A stretch of DNA of 64,000 nt from CALJFL01 sp963669435 (GTDB taxonomy: Bacteria; Pseudomonadota; Gammaproteobacteria; Pseudomonadales; Halieaceae): positions 3,410,001 to 3,474,000 of the forward strand of contig OY770025.1 in assembly GCA_963669435.1 (NCBI GenBank), in the 5' to 3' direction. The stretch's first letter is position 1. The number at the start of each line of letters is the position of its first letter. Position numbers and translations under genes: made by a program. This document shows positions 42,418 to 51,557 of the stretch, piece after piece. The notes beneath the pieces are model-generated. The model ran no database searches. It was given only the letters and a program-made list of their open reading frames with translations, and was not told where the DNA came from.

Positions 42418-43527
42418 ATGAGCAAGCAGCGGTTTCCCGAATTAGGCTTCTTTACCTGCCCCGGTTATGCACTCGATCCAAAGAATGTTTTCGAAGAGGT
42501 AACCAGTGGCAGTAAACTCGGCTTCGGCTCAGTGTGGATTTCCGAACGATTCAACACCAAGGATATTGGTGTAATGTCCGGTATCGCTGCTGCCCTGGCA
42601 CCGGATATGGCGGTGACGGCCGGCCTGGTCGGCAATTTGCCTCTGCGTCACCCACTGGCCCTGGCCAGCTACGCATCCACGATGACGTGCGTCACTGACA
42701 AGTTTACCCTGGGTATTGGTCGTGGCATGGATCAGCTTGCGGACTGGTCTGGCACACCCCGCGTAACGTTTAAGATATTGGAGACCTACATTGACCTGCT
42801 GCGGCGCATGTGGAATGGCGAGGTGGTAAGTCACGATGGGCCTCTGGGTAAGTTCGATAAAGTTGGACTGGGCATGAAGCTGGATAATCCGCCGCCTATT
42901 GTAATGGCAGTTATGGGTGATAAGACTTCAGAGTGGGCCGGCGCAAACTGCGACGGGGTGCTTTACAACAGTCTTTGGTCTGCGCAGGCGATTGAACGCT
43001 CAACCGCTGCGGTCAAACGCGGCGCAGAGAGGGCGGGTCGGGACCCCGAGTCGGTGCGGGTCTGGACCGTACAAATGACAGCCTGTGAGACGTCCGAAGA
43101 GGATGAATTGAATTATATTATCCGGCGCATGAATACTTATGTACGCTTCCCGCCCATGTTCAAAGTCATGTGTGAGTTCAATGGATGGGACTACAGTGTG
43201 GCGGAGAAAATCATGCAGAAGCTGGATGAACTTGATGGCAAGGGATATTCAGAGGGTGGCGGTGTAGGGGATGAGCATACCACCCGTAATCTGGACGATT
43301 TGCGCACTGTTCGCGATATGTATCCTTTGCAATGGATCGAGGATGGTTGTGCCGTTGGCAGTGCCGATCATTGTGCCAGGTTGATGCAGGCCCGCTTTGA
43401 CGCCGGAGCCGACAGTGTGTTGTTTCATGGTAGCCCGCCCGGGAAGATTGCACCCTTACTGGATGTTTGGGACAACTATCGGCCTGCTGCCGCAATGGAA
43501 TTGCCCGTAACATCAGGAAACAAGTAG
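42418..43527 (+). CDS. LLM-class oxidoreductase, TIGR03857-like (probably F420-dependent)
   Basis: A 369-residue protein. FPELGFFTCPGYALDPKNVFEEVTSGSKLGFGSVWISERF, TLGIGRGMDQLADW and PPPIVMAVMGDKTSEWAGANCDGVLYN are typical of a luciferase-like group (TIGR03857) linked with cofactor F420 in actinobacteria. The C-terminus DSVLFHGSPPGKIAPLLDVWDNYR is kept in an internally deleted paralogue at 50174. The ATG at 42418 has CTGGAG seven bases upstream. It starts a rightward unit with phosphotransferase, phosphatase, SDR, urease-beta-like and F420 reductase genes. Confidence 0.82.
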   Translation: MSKQRFPELGFFTCPGYALDPKNVFEEVTSGSKLGFGSVWISERFNTKDIGVMSGIAAALAPDMAVTAGLVGNLPLRHPLALASYASTMTCVTDKFTLGIGRGMDQLADWSGTPRVTFKILETYIDLLRRMWNGEVVSHDGPLGKFDKVGLGMKLDNPPPIVMAVMGDKTSEWAGANCDGVLYNSLWSAQAIERSTAAVKRGAERAGRDPESVRVWTVQMTACETSEEDELNYIIRRMNTYVRFPPMFKVMCEFNGWDYSVAEKIMQKLDELDGKGYSEGGGVGDEHTTRNLDDLRTVRDMYPLQWIEDGCAVGSADHCARLMQARFDAGADSVLFHGSPPGKIAPLLDVWDNYRPAAAMELPVTSGNK

Positions 43528-43593
43528 CTCGTTAGGGGGCCGCCTTCCAACAGGGGCGAGCCTGGATAACTAATAAAAGCCACGGTCGTTATT

Positions 43594-45105
43594 ATGTATA
43601 TCAAATCCACCTCTCGCTATTTGCAGTACATCAGTCATGGCCTGGAAACAGTCATAGCGCCGCTGGTAGAAGGTGAGCAAGCCAGTTTTGTTATGGACTC
43701 GATTCAACTCGCATTGCGGGAACTCCACAAGCGCGAGACCCGAACGCCGGCAATGCTTCAGGAAAGCCTGGGAGAGGGCAACGCCCTGGCGGCGGAGATG
43801 CTCGCCCTGTTGGACACTCTGGAAGGCTCTTGTGTGCTGCGCAGTGACTACGAAGCGCTGGTGGCTGACGCGAATGCAGCACAGGAGATCGTATTTGCTG
43901 TATACCTGCAGCTGTACAACCGTGCCAACGCGTTGATTGAAAGGTTGGGCGCAGCATTATCACTGGCGAGGGTTAATGCAAACGAGGAGCAGAACGCTGA
44001 AATAGGTAACTTGTTACGCCGGGCTGCGGAATGGGATTTTGCTTTTATGTCGGCGCAGAGCGAGCCTATCGAGTTTGAACCATTTGATCTACCGCCGCCA
44101 TTGGAAGGCGAGGATGTCAACGCAGAGAACCTGAAAGCGTTTGTCGAGAGTCAGTTGGATGGCGTTGAAGTTACTGTACGAGATCTGGCCAGAGTTCCTG
44201 GAGGCAATGTAAAGCGTACCTATTCTTGTACGCTGGACTATTCAGACGGTCGCAGTGACGACGTCATTATTCGCAAAGAAGAGCAGCGTCCCGTGTTTAA
44301 CCGCGGAGCCGCAAGTATTCACGCGGAGTACGCAATGCTACAGGAGATTGTAGATACCGGGTTTCCAGCGCCGGAACCCTACTATCTTGCGCACCGACAG
44401 GAGCCGTTTGACACTGACTTTTTTATCATGAGGCGCATGCCCGGGTCGCCAGCGGGCACCTTGTTCGGCCCTCTGGTCGATATGACTGAAGAGCTGTTGC
44501 TCGACATAGCAGCCAATATGGCGCGATTACACAGTATTCCGATAGAAAACTTCGATGACTACTTCGCCAGGTATGTCCCTGATCTACTGGGATGCGATAT
44601 TGAAACCGCTTATCGGAAGGAAATTGAATACTACCGCCACTACTACACAACTGAACAGCCCGGTACACCATGTCCCTCCGCTGTATTCCTGATCGACTGG
44701 TTACTGGAGAACATTCCACAGACACGTGAAAAGCCGGTTCTGGTCCACGGCGACTTCAATCTACAAAATATGCTGGTGGAAAATGGCAGGGTCAGCGCGG
44801 TATTTGACTGGGAGTCCGTAATGCCAGGTGATCCCGCCCAGGAACTGGCTTATATACAGCCTCATATTGAACAGTACATCGAGTGGGACAAATTCCTGCA
44901 GCATTACTATGACAATGGTGGACGGCAAATAGATGAGAACCTGTTTACCTTTGCGCGTGCATTCTCGAATATTCGAGGTGTTGTAGGTACCGCACATAAT
45001 ATGACGCAGTTCGATCTGGCGCGTAACGACGACGTCCGCTACTTGGCACATGACATGCAGTATTTCCCCATGTTTACGGGAAATGCCATCGCGTGCGCAA
45101 AGTAG
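43594..45105 (+). CDS. APH-type phosphotransferase family protein
   Basis: A 503-residue protein with an N-terminal helical extension of about 170 residues, beginning TSRYLQYISHGLETVIAPLVEGEQA. A kinase domain follows: VRDLARVPGGNVKRTYSCTLDYSDGR, YDVIIRKEE-like (DDVIIRKEEQRPVFN), LVHGDFNLQNMLV catalytic loop, AVFDWESVMPGD metal loop. It shares its two-part layout with the protein at 32409 but with different extension sequence. It is followed almost at once by a phosphatase gene, suggesting that phosphorylation is reversed or proofread in the same pathway. Confidence 0.83.
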   Translation: MYIKSTSRYLQYISHGLETVIAPLVEGEQASFVMDSIQLALRELHKRETRTPAMLQESLGEGNALAAEMLALLDTLEGSCVLRSDYEALVADANAAQEIVFAVYLQLYNRANALIERLGAALSLARVNANEEQNAEIGNLLRRAAEWDFAFMSAQSEPIEFEPFDLPPPLEGEDVNAENLKAFVESQLDGVEVTVRDLARVPGGNVKRTYSCTLDYSDGRSDDVIIRKEEQRPVFNRGAASIHAEYAMLQEIVDTGFPAPEPYYLAHRQEPFDTDFFIMRRMPGSPAGTLFGPLVDMTEELLLDIAANMARLHSIPIENFDDYFARYVPDLLGCDIETAYRKEIEYYRHYYTTEQPGTPCPSAVFLIDWLLENIPQTREKPVLVHGDFNLQNMLVENGRVSAVFDWESVMPGDPAQELAYIQPHIEQYIEWDKFLQHYYDNGGRQIDENLFTFARAFSNIRGVVGTAHNMTQFDLARNDDVRYLAHDMQYFPMFTGNAIACAK

Positions 45106-45119
45106 AGTCTTCTATTTTC

Positions 45120-45920
45120 ATGTCGAGAAATCTGGATCTGGTCGGTACCCCCAATGCTCGCGACTTTGGTGGCTACGCAACATCTGATGGTGGTCACATA
45201 CGCCGCGGTTCTCTTTTTCGGTCCGGGCGATTGTCAGACCTCACTGCTGAAGATCAACAGCGGTTGCAAGGGTTGGATGTGAAGACGGTAATCGATTTCA
45301 GGGGTTCTGAAGAAGCCAAGATTAGCCCGAGTGCCCTGGACGGTTTGGCGGGTCATACAGTGCGCCACCTGGCCATTGAGCATGGAAGTTATGGCGATTT
45401 CATGCGACGCGTTGACCGGGGTGCGCTGACCTACCAGGTGATGCACGAGCAGATGAGGACGGTTTACCGCGAGTTGGCAATAGAGCATGGCGCTTGTTTC
45501 AGGCAGCTTTTCCAATTGTTGATAAATGCCGAAGGTGGTTTGTTACTCCATTGTTCCGCCGGTAAGGACAGAACCGGCTTTGCAGTTGCACTCATTCAAT
45601 ATGCCCTGGGCGTGCCGCTTGAACTGATCATTGATGACTACCTGCTCACCTCGCGGTTTTATCCGCCCGCGGGCGAGGTGGAGCGTTTTCGGCGGGATTA
45701 TTCCGAGTATTTCACGGGTGTCGATAACCCGCAGGTCTTTTCTGCGGTCATGGAGGTCAGTGAGACCTATCTGTTTTCGGCTTTTGATGCAATTGATGAG
45801 CAGTATGGTGACCTTGACACATATCTCGAAGACGTGTTGGGAATGACGCTCAGCTTAAGAGGTGAGCTCCGCGAGAAGTATGTACTTAACGGCGTGGAGT
45901 TGGATGCTGTCACCCAATAA
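45120..45920 (+). CDS. tyrosine-phosphatase-like protein (CX5R)
   Basis: A 266-residue phosphatase. The opening NLDLVGTPNARDFGGYATSDGGHIRRGSLFRSGRLSDL and the catalytic loop LLLHCSAGKDRTGFAVALI (Cys and Arg of CX5R) match the bacterial atypical dual-specificity/Tyr phosphatase group (PF13350), some of which act on phosphoinositides or small phosphates. A GTG at 45093 would overlap the kinase gene by 13 bases; the ATG at 45120 is preferred but has no clear ribosome site. The kinase-phosphatase pairing hints at a small-molecule substrate. Confidence 0.83.
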   Translation: MSRNLDLVGTPNARDFGGYATSDGGHIRRGSLFRSGRLSDLTAEDQQRLQGLDVKTVIDFRGSEEAKISPSALDGLAGHTVRHLAIEHGSYGDFMRRVDRGALTYQVMHEQMRTVYRELAIEHGACFRQLFQLLINAEGGLLLHCSAGKDRTGFAVALIQYALGVPLELIIDDYLLTSRFYPPAGEVERFRRDYSEYFTGVDNPQVFSAVMEVSETYLFSAFDAIDEQYGDLDTYLEDVLGMTLSLRGELREKYVLNGVELDAVTQ

Positions 45921-45957
45921 GGTGGCGTATCTCAATACAAACTAGCAGGAGAGGGCG

Positions 45958-46773
45958 ATGGCAGTAACGGTCGTGGTAACAGGTGCCAATGGATCGATTG
46001 GCCGTGAAGTGGTTAAGCAGGCTCTATCACAGGGACGTCGCGTTATAGCCACAGTTTTGGATGAGGCGCAGCGCGAAAACTTTGATGATCACCATACGCT
46101 GACGATATTGGCTATGGATATCACCCAGAAAGCGTCGGTAGAGTCATGCTTTGCAGAGATCGACAGATTGCTCGATGGACAGTGTCCGGACGCGATTATC
46201 CATTGTGCCGCCGTTATTTCACCTTCGACTATCGAAAATGTTGCCCAGGAGAACCTGGAGAACATATTGAGAATTAACGCGGTCGGTAGCGTGAATATCA
46301 TGCAGGCCGCCTTCCCGCGCTTGAGGGGAACCGGCAATAACCTGGTGTTGTGCAGCTCGTTCTGGGGGATTATCTCTGGCCCAATGGTGGGAGCCTATGC
46401 TGCGTCCAAGTGGGCGTTGGAAGCGCTTGCTGATGCTGCACGGCGCGAAACTAAAGGCATGGGCTTTTTCATTACCTTAGCCAACATTGGCGCTGTGCGT
46501 GGAACGCGGATGTTGGTTGGGCACAAGGAGAAGGTAAATGAGTTATTGGCCCGACCTGAGGATGACCTTTACAGACATATTTACGAGGCGCAGTTGGAAT
46601 CGCTGGAAAAAGCTGATCCGGTGTTTTCTGATGTAGACAAGGTTGCCGCAAAACTGCTTAGAATTGCGGATAAATCCAAACCTGCACCGCGCTACAAAGT
46701 AGGTAGGGATTCAGCCCTCGTGGGTCTATTTGACTGGCTGTTGCCGGCGAGTTGGCTGGATAAGGCACTGTAG
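45958..46773 (+). CDS. short-chain dehydrogenase/reductase
   Basis: A 271-residue SDR. The cofactor motif VVVTGANGSIGREVV and the active-site YAASK (in GAYAASKWALEAL) with a Ser in VLCSSFWG are intact. The C-terminus reads RYKVGRDSALVGLFDWLLPASWLDKAL, as in SDRs acting on retinol or steroid-like ligands. It is clearly paralogous to the SDR at 49384 (same GSxNIMQxxFPRLR, NLVLCSS and DWLLPxxW motifs). The ATG follows GGAGAGGGCG. Confidence 0.87.
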   Translation: MAVTVVVTGANGSIGREVVKQALSQGRRVIATVLDEAQRENFDDHHTLTILAMDITQKASVESCFAEIDRLLDGQCPDAIIHCAAVISPSTIENVAQENLENILRINAVGSVNIMQAAFPRLRGTGNNLVLCSSFWGIISGPMVGAYAASKWALEALADAARRETKGMGFFITLANIGAVRGTRMLVGHKEKVNELLARPEDDLYRHIYEAQLESLEKADPVFSDVDKVAAKLLRIADKSKPAPRYKVGRDSALVGLFDWLLPASWLDKAL

Positions 46774-46837
46774 TGTCGTTGTCGGCTAGATATTGTGCTG
46801 AGCGAACGACCGAGTCGAATTACCCTTATCGCATAGT

Positions 46838-47146
46838 TTGTTGGATCGACCATGCCGGGTCGCGATTGTGAGGCAGTACGGATTGAGAAGGCAGTTTATT
46901 GAAGTGGCTAACCTGGGTCCAACCTCAGTAAAGGTGGACTCGCATAGCCATTTTTTTGACGTTGATCTAGGCCTGCAATTCGACAGAAAGGCAGCGTTCG
47001 GCTGCCGACTCAATCTTGCCCCGGGCACCGGTATACGATTTAAACCCGGAGCGACAAGAGTCGTTGAGTTGATCGACTTCTCAGAAACCCGTGAAATTTA
47101 TGGAGACAAATTAAAACGGCCCGGCCGGTCAATTCAAAACAGCTGA
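46838..47146 (+). CDS. orphan urease-beta-like protein
   Basis: The frame gives up to 102 residues from a TTG; a GTG at 46868 would give 92. EVANLGPTSVKVDSHSHFFDVDLGLQFDRKAAFGCRLN, GTGIRFKPGATRVVELIDF and REIYG follow the UreB consensus nearly position by position (VxNxG, SHxHF, FDRxxAxGxRL, GTxxRFxPGxxRxVEL). No urease alpha, gamma or accessory gene is in the window. The N-terminal part is unclear: the MPG start found in a different frame at 46852, continuing to AVRIE, suggests a possible single-base frameshift near 46890. It may be a pseudogene or a re-used UreB domain. Confidence 0.65.
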   Translation: MLDRPCRVAIVRQYGLRRQFIEVANLGPTSVKVDSHSHFFDVDLGLQFDRKAAFGCRLNLAPGTGIRFKPGATRVVELIDFSETREIYGDKLKRPGRSIQNS

Positions 47147-47231
47147 GGCTGTGCAAAAAAGGTTAATCGGCGCTAACCAGGCAGCAAACAATGGATGGGC
47201 TTCTGCCATCATCTGTATTCGAAGGAGAATT

Positions 47232-47918
47232 ATGACAACTACAAGTTTACCCATTTTGGCCATTCTGGGCGGTACAGGGGACCTAGGAACAGGCCTCGCT
47301 CGGCGTTGGGTCCAGGCGGGCTACAAAGTGATTATTGGTTCACGTACGCAGGAAAAAGCTGAAGAGGCTGTAGCGGATCTGCGCAATGTACTGGCGCGGC
47401 GGGGCGCCGTGCTCGTCAACGTGGAAGCCATGCAGAATCTGGCCGCGGCGGAGGCTGCGGATATCGTTGCCATTACTGTGCCGTTCTCTCATCAGGCGAG
47501 CACTCTCGAGCAGGTGAAACCCGCTTTGCAGGGTAAAATACTGATCGATGTAACCGTGCCGCTGGTGCCGCCTAAAGTTGCTCGAGTGCAGTTGCCTGAA
47601 GGAGGCAGCGCAGGGCAGATCGCCCAGGAGCTTTTAGGGGATGAGGTCGCGGTGGTATCCGCGTTCCAGAATGTGGCGGCTGCCCACCTGCATGAAGGGA
47701 GTGGGCTGGACTGCGATGTGCTGGTCTGCGGTAATAAAAAAGCGGCCCGTGAGGAGGTAATCAAGCTGGTTGAAGCCGCGGGTATGCGCGGTTTCCACGC
47801 AGGAATGATTAATAATGCCGCCGCCGCGGAGGCGCTTACTTCAGTATTGATCGTCATCAATAAGCAGTACAGTTGTCATGCCGGGATTTTTATTACCGGC
47901 CTTGGCGAAACTGACTAG
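47232..47918 (+). CDS. npdG: NADPH-dependent F420 reductase homologue
   Basis: A 228-residue protein. ILGGTGDLGTGLARRWVQAGYKVIIGSRTQEKAEE is the NADP-binding motif with the Ser-Arg phosphate contact. AVVSAFQNVAAAHLHE and CDVLVCGNKKAAREEVIKLVEAAGMRGFHAG are characteristic of F420:NADP oxidoreductase (Fno/NpdG). It should move hydride between NADPH and F420 and supply the LLM oxidoreductases nearby. The ATG at 47232 has GAAGGAGA just upstream. No F420 biosynthesis gene is in the window. Confidence 0.85.
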   Translation: MTTTSLPILAILGGTGDLGTGLARRWVQAGYKVIIGSRTQEKAEEAVADLRNVLARRGAVLVNVEAMQNLAAAEAADIVAITVPFSHQASTLEQVKPALQGKILIDVTVPLVPPKVARVQLPEGGSAGQIAQELLGDEVAVVSAFQNVAAAHLHEGSGLDCDVLVCGNKKAAREEVIKLVEAAGMRGFHAGMINNAAAAEALTSVLIVINKQYSCHAGIFITGLGETD

Positions 47919-48174
47919 CAGCGAGCGCGAAATTACACCGTTGATTACCGGTGGCCGGACAGGCGGAGAGTCATACCGGGGACGGCAAACCACATAGCTT
48001 CAGGTCTGCGCAGTAGCACTTGCACAAGAGCGCGGCGGATGGGTCTCCGGTGGTTACATCAGCCCGGCGACGTGACATTGTTATGAAGATAACTCCGTCA
48101 ATAGGTAATTCAAAATGCTTGCATGATATTGCAGATATTATTGAATGCGCCTGAGTTAGTTCCCTCGTTGCGCG

Positions 48175-49341
48175 TTATACGCCGTAGCGTTGACGATAGA
48201 CCGAGAATGCCCTGTTGATGATGTCATCTGTGAGCCCGAACTTCTCGGCGCTGTAGTCGTGTTTGCCGAACTTGTGCTGGGCGTTATTGCCCTCCCAGTT
48301 GAGCATGTTGGTTCTAGAGATATCGGATGGCAGTACCCCGGAAAAATCGTATATTTCATCGATTACCTGTTGCATGTTCCTTACCACATCAGTGAACAAC
48401 AGGTCTTTAACTTCAATGTCCTCCCTCGCGTCCCTTATTTGCATATTCCTGGTCATAATTTTCAGCCAGTATGAAAGCTGATCGGGGCCTATTCGCCTGG
48501 GATCCACCGAATCGCTGTATACCTTGCGGAACACTTCTATCAGGCTGCTCCATGAGCTGATGACATCGGGTACCTTACGATGTATCTGAATCAGCCTGGC
48601 ATCCGGGAAGGCATGCAGCAGTTCTTCCAGGAATTCATTGTGATATACCGCCTTGAGTAGCCAGGGCTTGCGGGTACCTCCCTGTTGCCACTGCAGATAT
48701 TTCATCCACTGCTTCAATTCCTGGTAGACAGGTTTGTTGTCGCAGGTGTCGACATACTCGTTGAAGCCGGGAACGTACGACTCTGTGTGCGTGATTTTGG
48801 TCAGGAAACTGTGCTGCATAAGAAGGATTTCCTCCTCCGGTTCCTCGACGTCCATCTCGTGAACCTGCATGATCTCGGGTGAATTTTCCTTGAGTAACTT
48901 GCAGTAATCATCACCCGCCTGCTTTCTACGCGCGGTATCTTCGGGTGACATCTTGCCCTCGATCACTGGCTCCAGGGTTTGCCACAGTGGTAGGGTGGTA
49001 AAGTCGCCGCTGGCAGCGAGCATTCGATGCAACTTGGTGGTGCCGGTGCGTGGGAGTCCGATGATTATTACCGGACTCTCAACAGTCTCTTTATTGATTT
49101 CGGGAAACTTCAGTAGCTGTTGTTGAAAGCGCAGTCGCGTAATCAACAGGCGCCTGAAACGTTCGGTCATCACGGCGCAGCCCTGAGCACTCAGATTGGC
49201 GGTGGTATCGAGTTCAGAAAGTAAGCGGTCCAGGTGGGGTTGAATCCATGTATCCCCGAAATCCTCGAGTCCGGATTCTGCGACTGCCTCGGACATCAGG
49301 GATACTGCGTTGATGTTTTGTTGGTAGAACCTGGTTGTCAT
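48175..49341 (-). CDS. PAPS-dependent sulfotransferase family protein
   Basis: A 388-residue protein. The 5'-phosphosulfate-binding loop PVIIIGLPRTGTTKLHRML (about residues 92-110) and a 3'-phosphate-binding region RLIQIHRKVPDVISSW are present, as in the sulfotransferase_3 group. It should sulfate a hydroxyl of a small compound. The ATG at 49341 has AGGAGG upstream. The N-terminus NINAVSLMSEAVAESGLEDFGDT is repeated in the truncated frame at 37373. It is the last gene of a leftward unit after the SDR (42-base gap). Confidence 0.85.
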   Translation of the reverse strand: MTTRFYQQNINAVSLMSEAVAESGLEDFGDTWIQPHLDRLLSELDTTANLSAQGCAVMTERFRRLLITRLRFQQQLLKFPEINKETVESPVIIIGLPRTGTTKLHRMLAASGDFTTLPLWQTLEPVIEGKMSPEDTARRKQAGDDYCKLLKENSPEIMQVHEMDVEEPEEEILLMQHSFLTKITHTESYVPGFNEYVDTCDNKPVYQELKQWMKYLQWQQGGTRKPWLLKAVYHNEFLEELLHAFPDARLIQIHRKVPDVISSWSSLIEVFRKVYSDSVDPRRIGPDQLSYWLKIMTRNMQIRDAREDIEVKDLLFTDVVRNMQQVIDEIYDFSGVLPSDISRTNMLNWEGNNAQHKFGKHDYSAEKFGLTDDIINRAFSVYRQRYGV

Positions 49342-49383
49342 TCGAATCCTCCTGACGGTTCCGTGGTGCATGCTGGATCGGTA

Positions 49384-50205
49384 TTAGAGTGCGTCGAACC
49401 ATGCCACTGGTAGTAACCAGCTTAGAAAGCACATCAGCTTTGTATCGCTCCCAACGCGGTATCGAGGCCGGGGATTCGACATGTCGGTGATCCGAAGAAT
49501 TTCTCTGGAACTGCGCTCCACCCTATAGAATAGAGGGTCCAGGCGCTTCAGGCTCACCAACATGTCGCTGTAAACCTTGCCGTAAAGGAGCTTTTCTTCT
49601 TCGCTGGTCTGGTCGGCCAGTGCCTGTGTATTTTCCTTATTGCCATCGAGCATACTGGTGCCCTTGTTTGCGCCGATGTTTATGCTGGTTATCGAAAACC
49701 CCATGCCGCGGGTTTCCCTTCTGGCGGCATCCACCATCGCTTCCAGCCCGAATTTGGAAATGGCGTAGGCCCCGAGGGTGGGCCCTGATACACGGCCGTA
49801 GATTGAGCTGCATAAAACCAGGTTTCCGTTGCTACTGCGCAGCCTTGGGAAGGTTTCTTGCATAATATTCAGGCTGCCAACCGTGTTTGTCTTGAAAATC
49901 CTCTCCAGTGTTTCCGGTTTTAGAAACTCGATGGTGGAGGGTTCGATGATTGCCGCCGCGTGAATAATGGCATCAAGGGGCCTTCCGGAGAGCGCTCGGT
50001 CCAGTTCCGAGAAGCCCGCGCGAACTGATTCGCGATCTGATACATCCATCATTAGAACGCTCAGGTTCTTGTGATCTGGAAATGTGGAAAGCTGGGCCTC
50101 ATTCCGGATGGTGGTAAACACGGTTTTTCCGGCTTCCAAAGCGAGGTCTATGAGGCACCGTCCGAAGTCGCCGTTACCGCCGGTGATAAGAATTGTTTGG
50201 GCCAT
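49384..50205 (-). CDS. short-chain dehydrogenase/reductase
   Basis: A 273-residue SDR paralogous to the one at 45958. ILITGGNGDFGRCLI is the cofactor motif, and NLVLCSSIYG and GAYAISKFGLEAM hold the catalytic Ser, Tyr and Lys. The C-terminus RYRVGSDTKLMCFLSWLLPVAWFDAL matches its paralogue. It sits between the internally deleted LLM gene (overlapping by 32 bases) and the sulfotransferase in one leftward unit. It probably reduces or oxidises a carbonyl of the same compound as the sulfotransferase. Confidence 0.87.
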   Translation of the reverse strand: MAQTILITGGNGDFGRCLIDLALEAGKTVFTTIRNEAQLSTFPDHKNLSVLMMDVSDRESVRAGFSELDRALSGRPLDAIIHAAAIIEPSTIEFLKPETLERIFKTNTVGSLNIMQETFPRLRSSNGNLVLCSSIYGRVSGPTLGAYAISKFGLEAMVDAARRETRGMGFSITSINIGANKGTSMLDGNKENTQALADQTSEEEKLLYGKVYSDMLVSLKRLDPLFYRVERSSREILRITDMSNPRPRYRVGSDTKLMCFLSWLLPVAWFDAL

Positions 50206-50443
50206 CTGGTTCTTCCTCTATCGACGTGGATAATCTGCCTGAGTTTGCGGATAATAGATCGCAGCGCTCAGTAGATCGAGCTGAGTGCCACACCTTGAAT
50301 AGTGACGCCAGTGTGGCGGGGGGGCCACCGTGTAACAGTACGCGTTTAGCCACCTCCTGAAGAGTCTCCCTCGTCTCAATGGCAAACCCGGGACATGTGT
50401 GAAATCGCAGTTCCGGGTACATTGGCGTCATAGTATTGCCCAT
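50174..50443 (-). pseudogene. LLM oxidoreductase with internal in-frame deletion
   Basis: The 89-residue frame begins like the LLM protein at 42418: YPELRFHTCPGFAIETRETLQEV against FPELGFFTCPGYALDPKNVFEEV. It then continues directly with its C-terminus: RVLLHGGPPATLASLFKVWHSAR against SVLFHGSPPGKIAPLLDVWDNYR. About 280 residues of the barrel between them are missing, and the reading frame is kept across the junction (about 50345-50357). The remaining tail is unrelated and overlaps the SDR start. It cannot be an active enzyme. Confidence 0.8.
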
Positions 50444-50702
50444 CTTTTTCTGATCGCTGCGCAGTTCTACCCTACAGAAATTGGCGTATTCATGTGGTCA
50501 TCTTACTTTGACCAACTGTGAATCGATTGAATAGGAAGGAAATTGCTCTGTTTAATGATCATTCTTGCTTTTGTTCATGTTCTACGCTGGAAATACCTGT
50601 TCGAAGGTAGATAATCGGCTTGCTGCCATACGTGCGGATTTTTCTTGAGCAATCCAACTTAATGGATTTGCTTGTAATACAGCCTGATCAGGGGGAATTG
50701 AA

Positions 50703-51557
50703 GTGAGTAAAAGTGTGCTGGTGGTGGGTGCTGATAGCGGTATGGGACGGGAATTCGTCGGGAGGTTGCTTGCCCAGCGGTACAGGGTTATCGCTACTGT
50801 GTTTGATGATACTGGCCGTCAGAAATTGGAAGACCGGCACCCCTCGGTAGAGACGGTGGTGCAGCTTGACCTGGCAGACCCCGACTCCGCTCGAACAAGT
50901 ATTGGTTCCGTCCTCGATGGCCCTGATCTGGAGCTTTCAGGAGTGATCGTATTTGCCGCCACCCTGTGCCCCGGTCCGCTTGAAGTCATTTCCCTGGATG
51001 ATTATCGCAAGTCGCTGGAAGTAAACAATGTGGCCGCGCTGATGCTCTACCAGGTAACCATGCCGGCATTGAGGAGATCTAAAGGTTGGCTTGCCTTTGT
51101 CAGTTCCGAAGCTGGCAAAGTGGCGTTCCCATATATGGGCTTGTATATCAGTTGCAAGCATGCCCTCGAAGGCTTGTGCGACGTCATGCGCCAGGAAGCG
51201 GCAGCGTTTGATGTGGATGTCGTGGTGTTTGAGCCCGGCGCGGTGAAAACCGAGATGCTGAATGAATCCCGAGACAGGGTACTCCGTCTCCTGGAGTCAA
51301 TGCATTCAACCATAGGCGAATTGTATGCAGATCGAACCAGGCAGTTTGCAGACTTTGTGCAATCAAATATAGAAAATGGCATATCCCCGGCGGAAGCTGC
51401 AGCGCGCATGATGGAAGAACTCGAGAAGGAGACTCCCGATACCCGGTGCGTGATCGGGCAGGATGCCGAACAATTATTGCAGATGCGCCGCGAGTTATCA
51501 GACAGAGAGATGGACGAAATGTTTGCGAAAGTCTATGGGTCGGTGAGCTCGGCCTGA
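50703..51557 (+). CDS. short-chain dehydrogenase/reductase
   Basis: A 284-residue SDR. The N-terminus SVLVVGADSGMGREFVGRLLA has an altered glycine motif (GADSGMG). FVSSEAGKVAFPYMGLYISCKHALEGL keeps Ser, Tyr and Lys (YISCK). The rest resembles the SDRs at 45958 and 49384 only generally. It starts at GTG 50703 behind a GGGGG site. Its end overlaps the AraC gene on the other strand by 25 bases. Confidence 0.85.
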   Translation: MSKSVLVVGADSGMGREFVGRLLAQRYRVIATVFDDTGRQKLEDRHPSVETVVQLDLADPDSARTSIGSVLDGPDLELSGVIVFAATLCPGPLEVISLDDYRKSLEVNNVAALMLYQVTMPALRRSKGWLAFVSSEAGKVAFPYMGLYISCKHALEGLCDVMRQEAAAFDVDVVVFEPGAVKTEMLNESRDRVLRLLESMHSTIGELYADRTRQFADFVQSNIENGISPAEAAARMMEELEKETPDTRCVIGQDAEQLLQMRRELSDREMDEMFAKVYGSVSSA

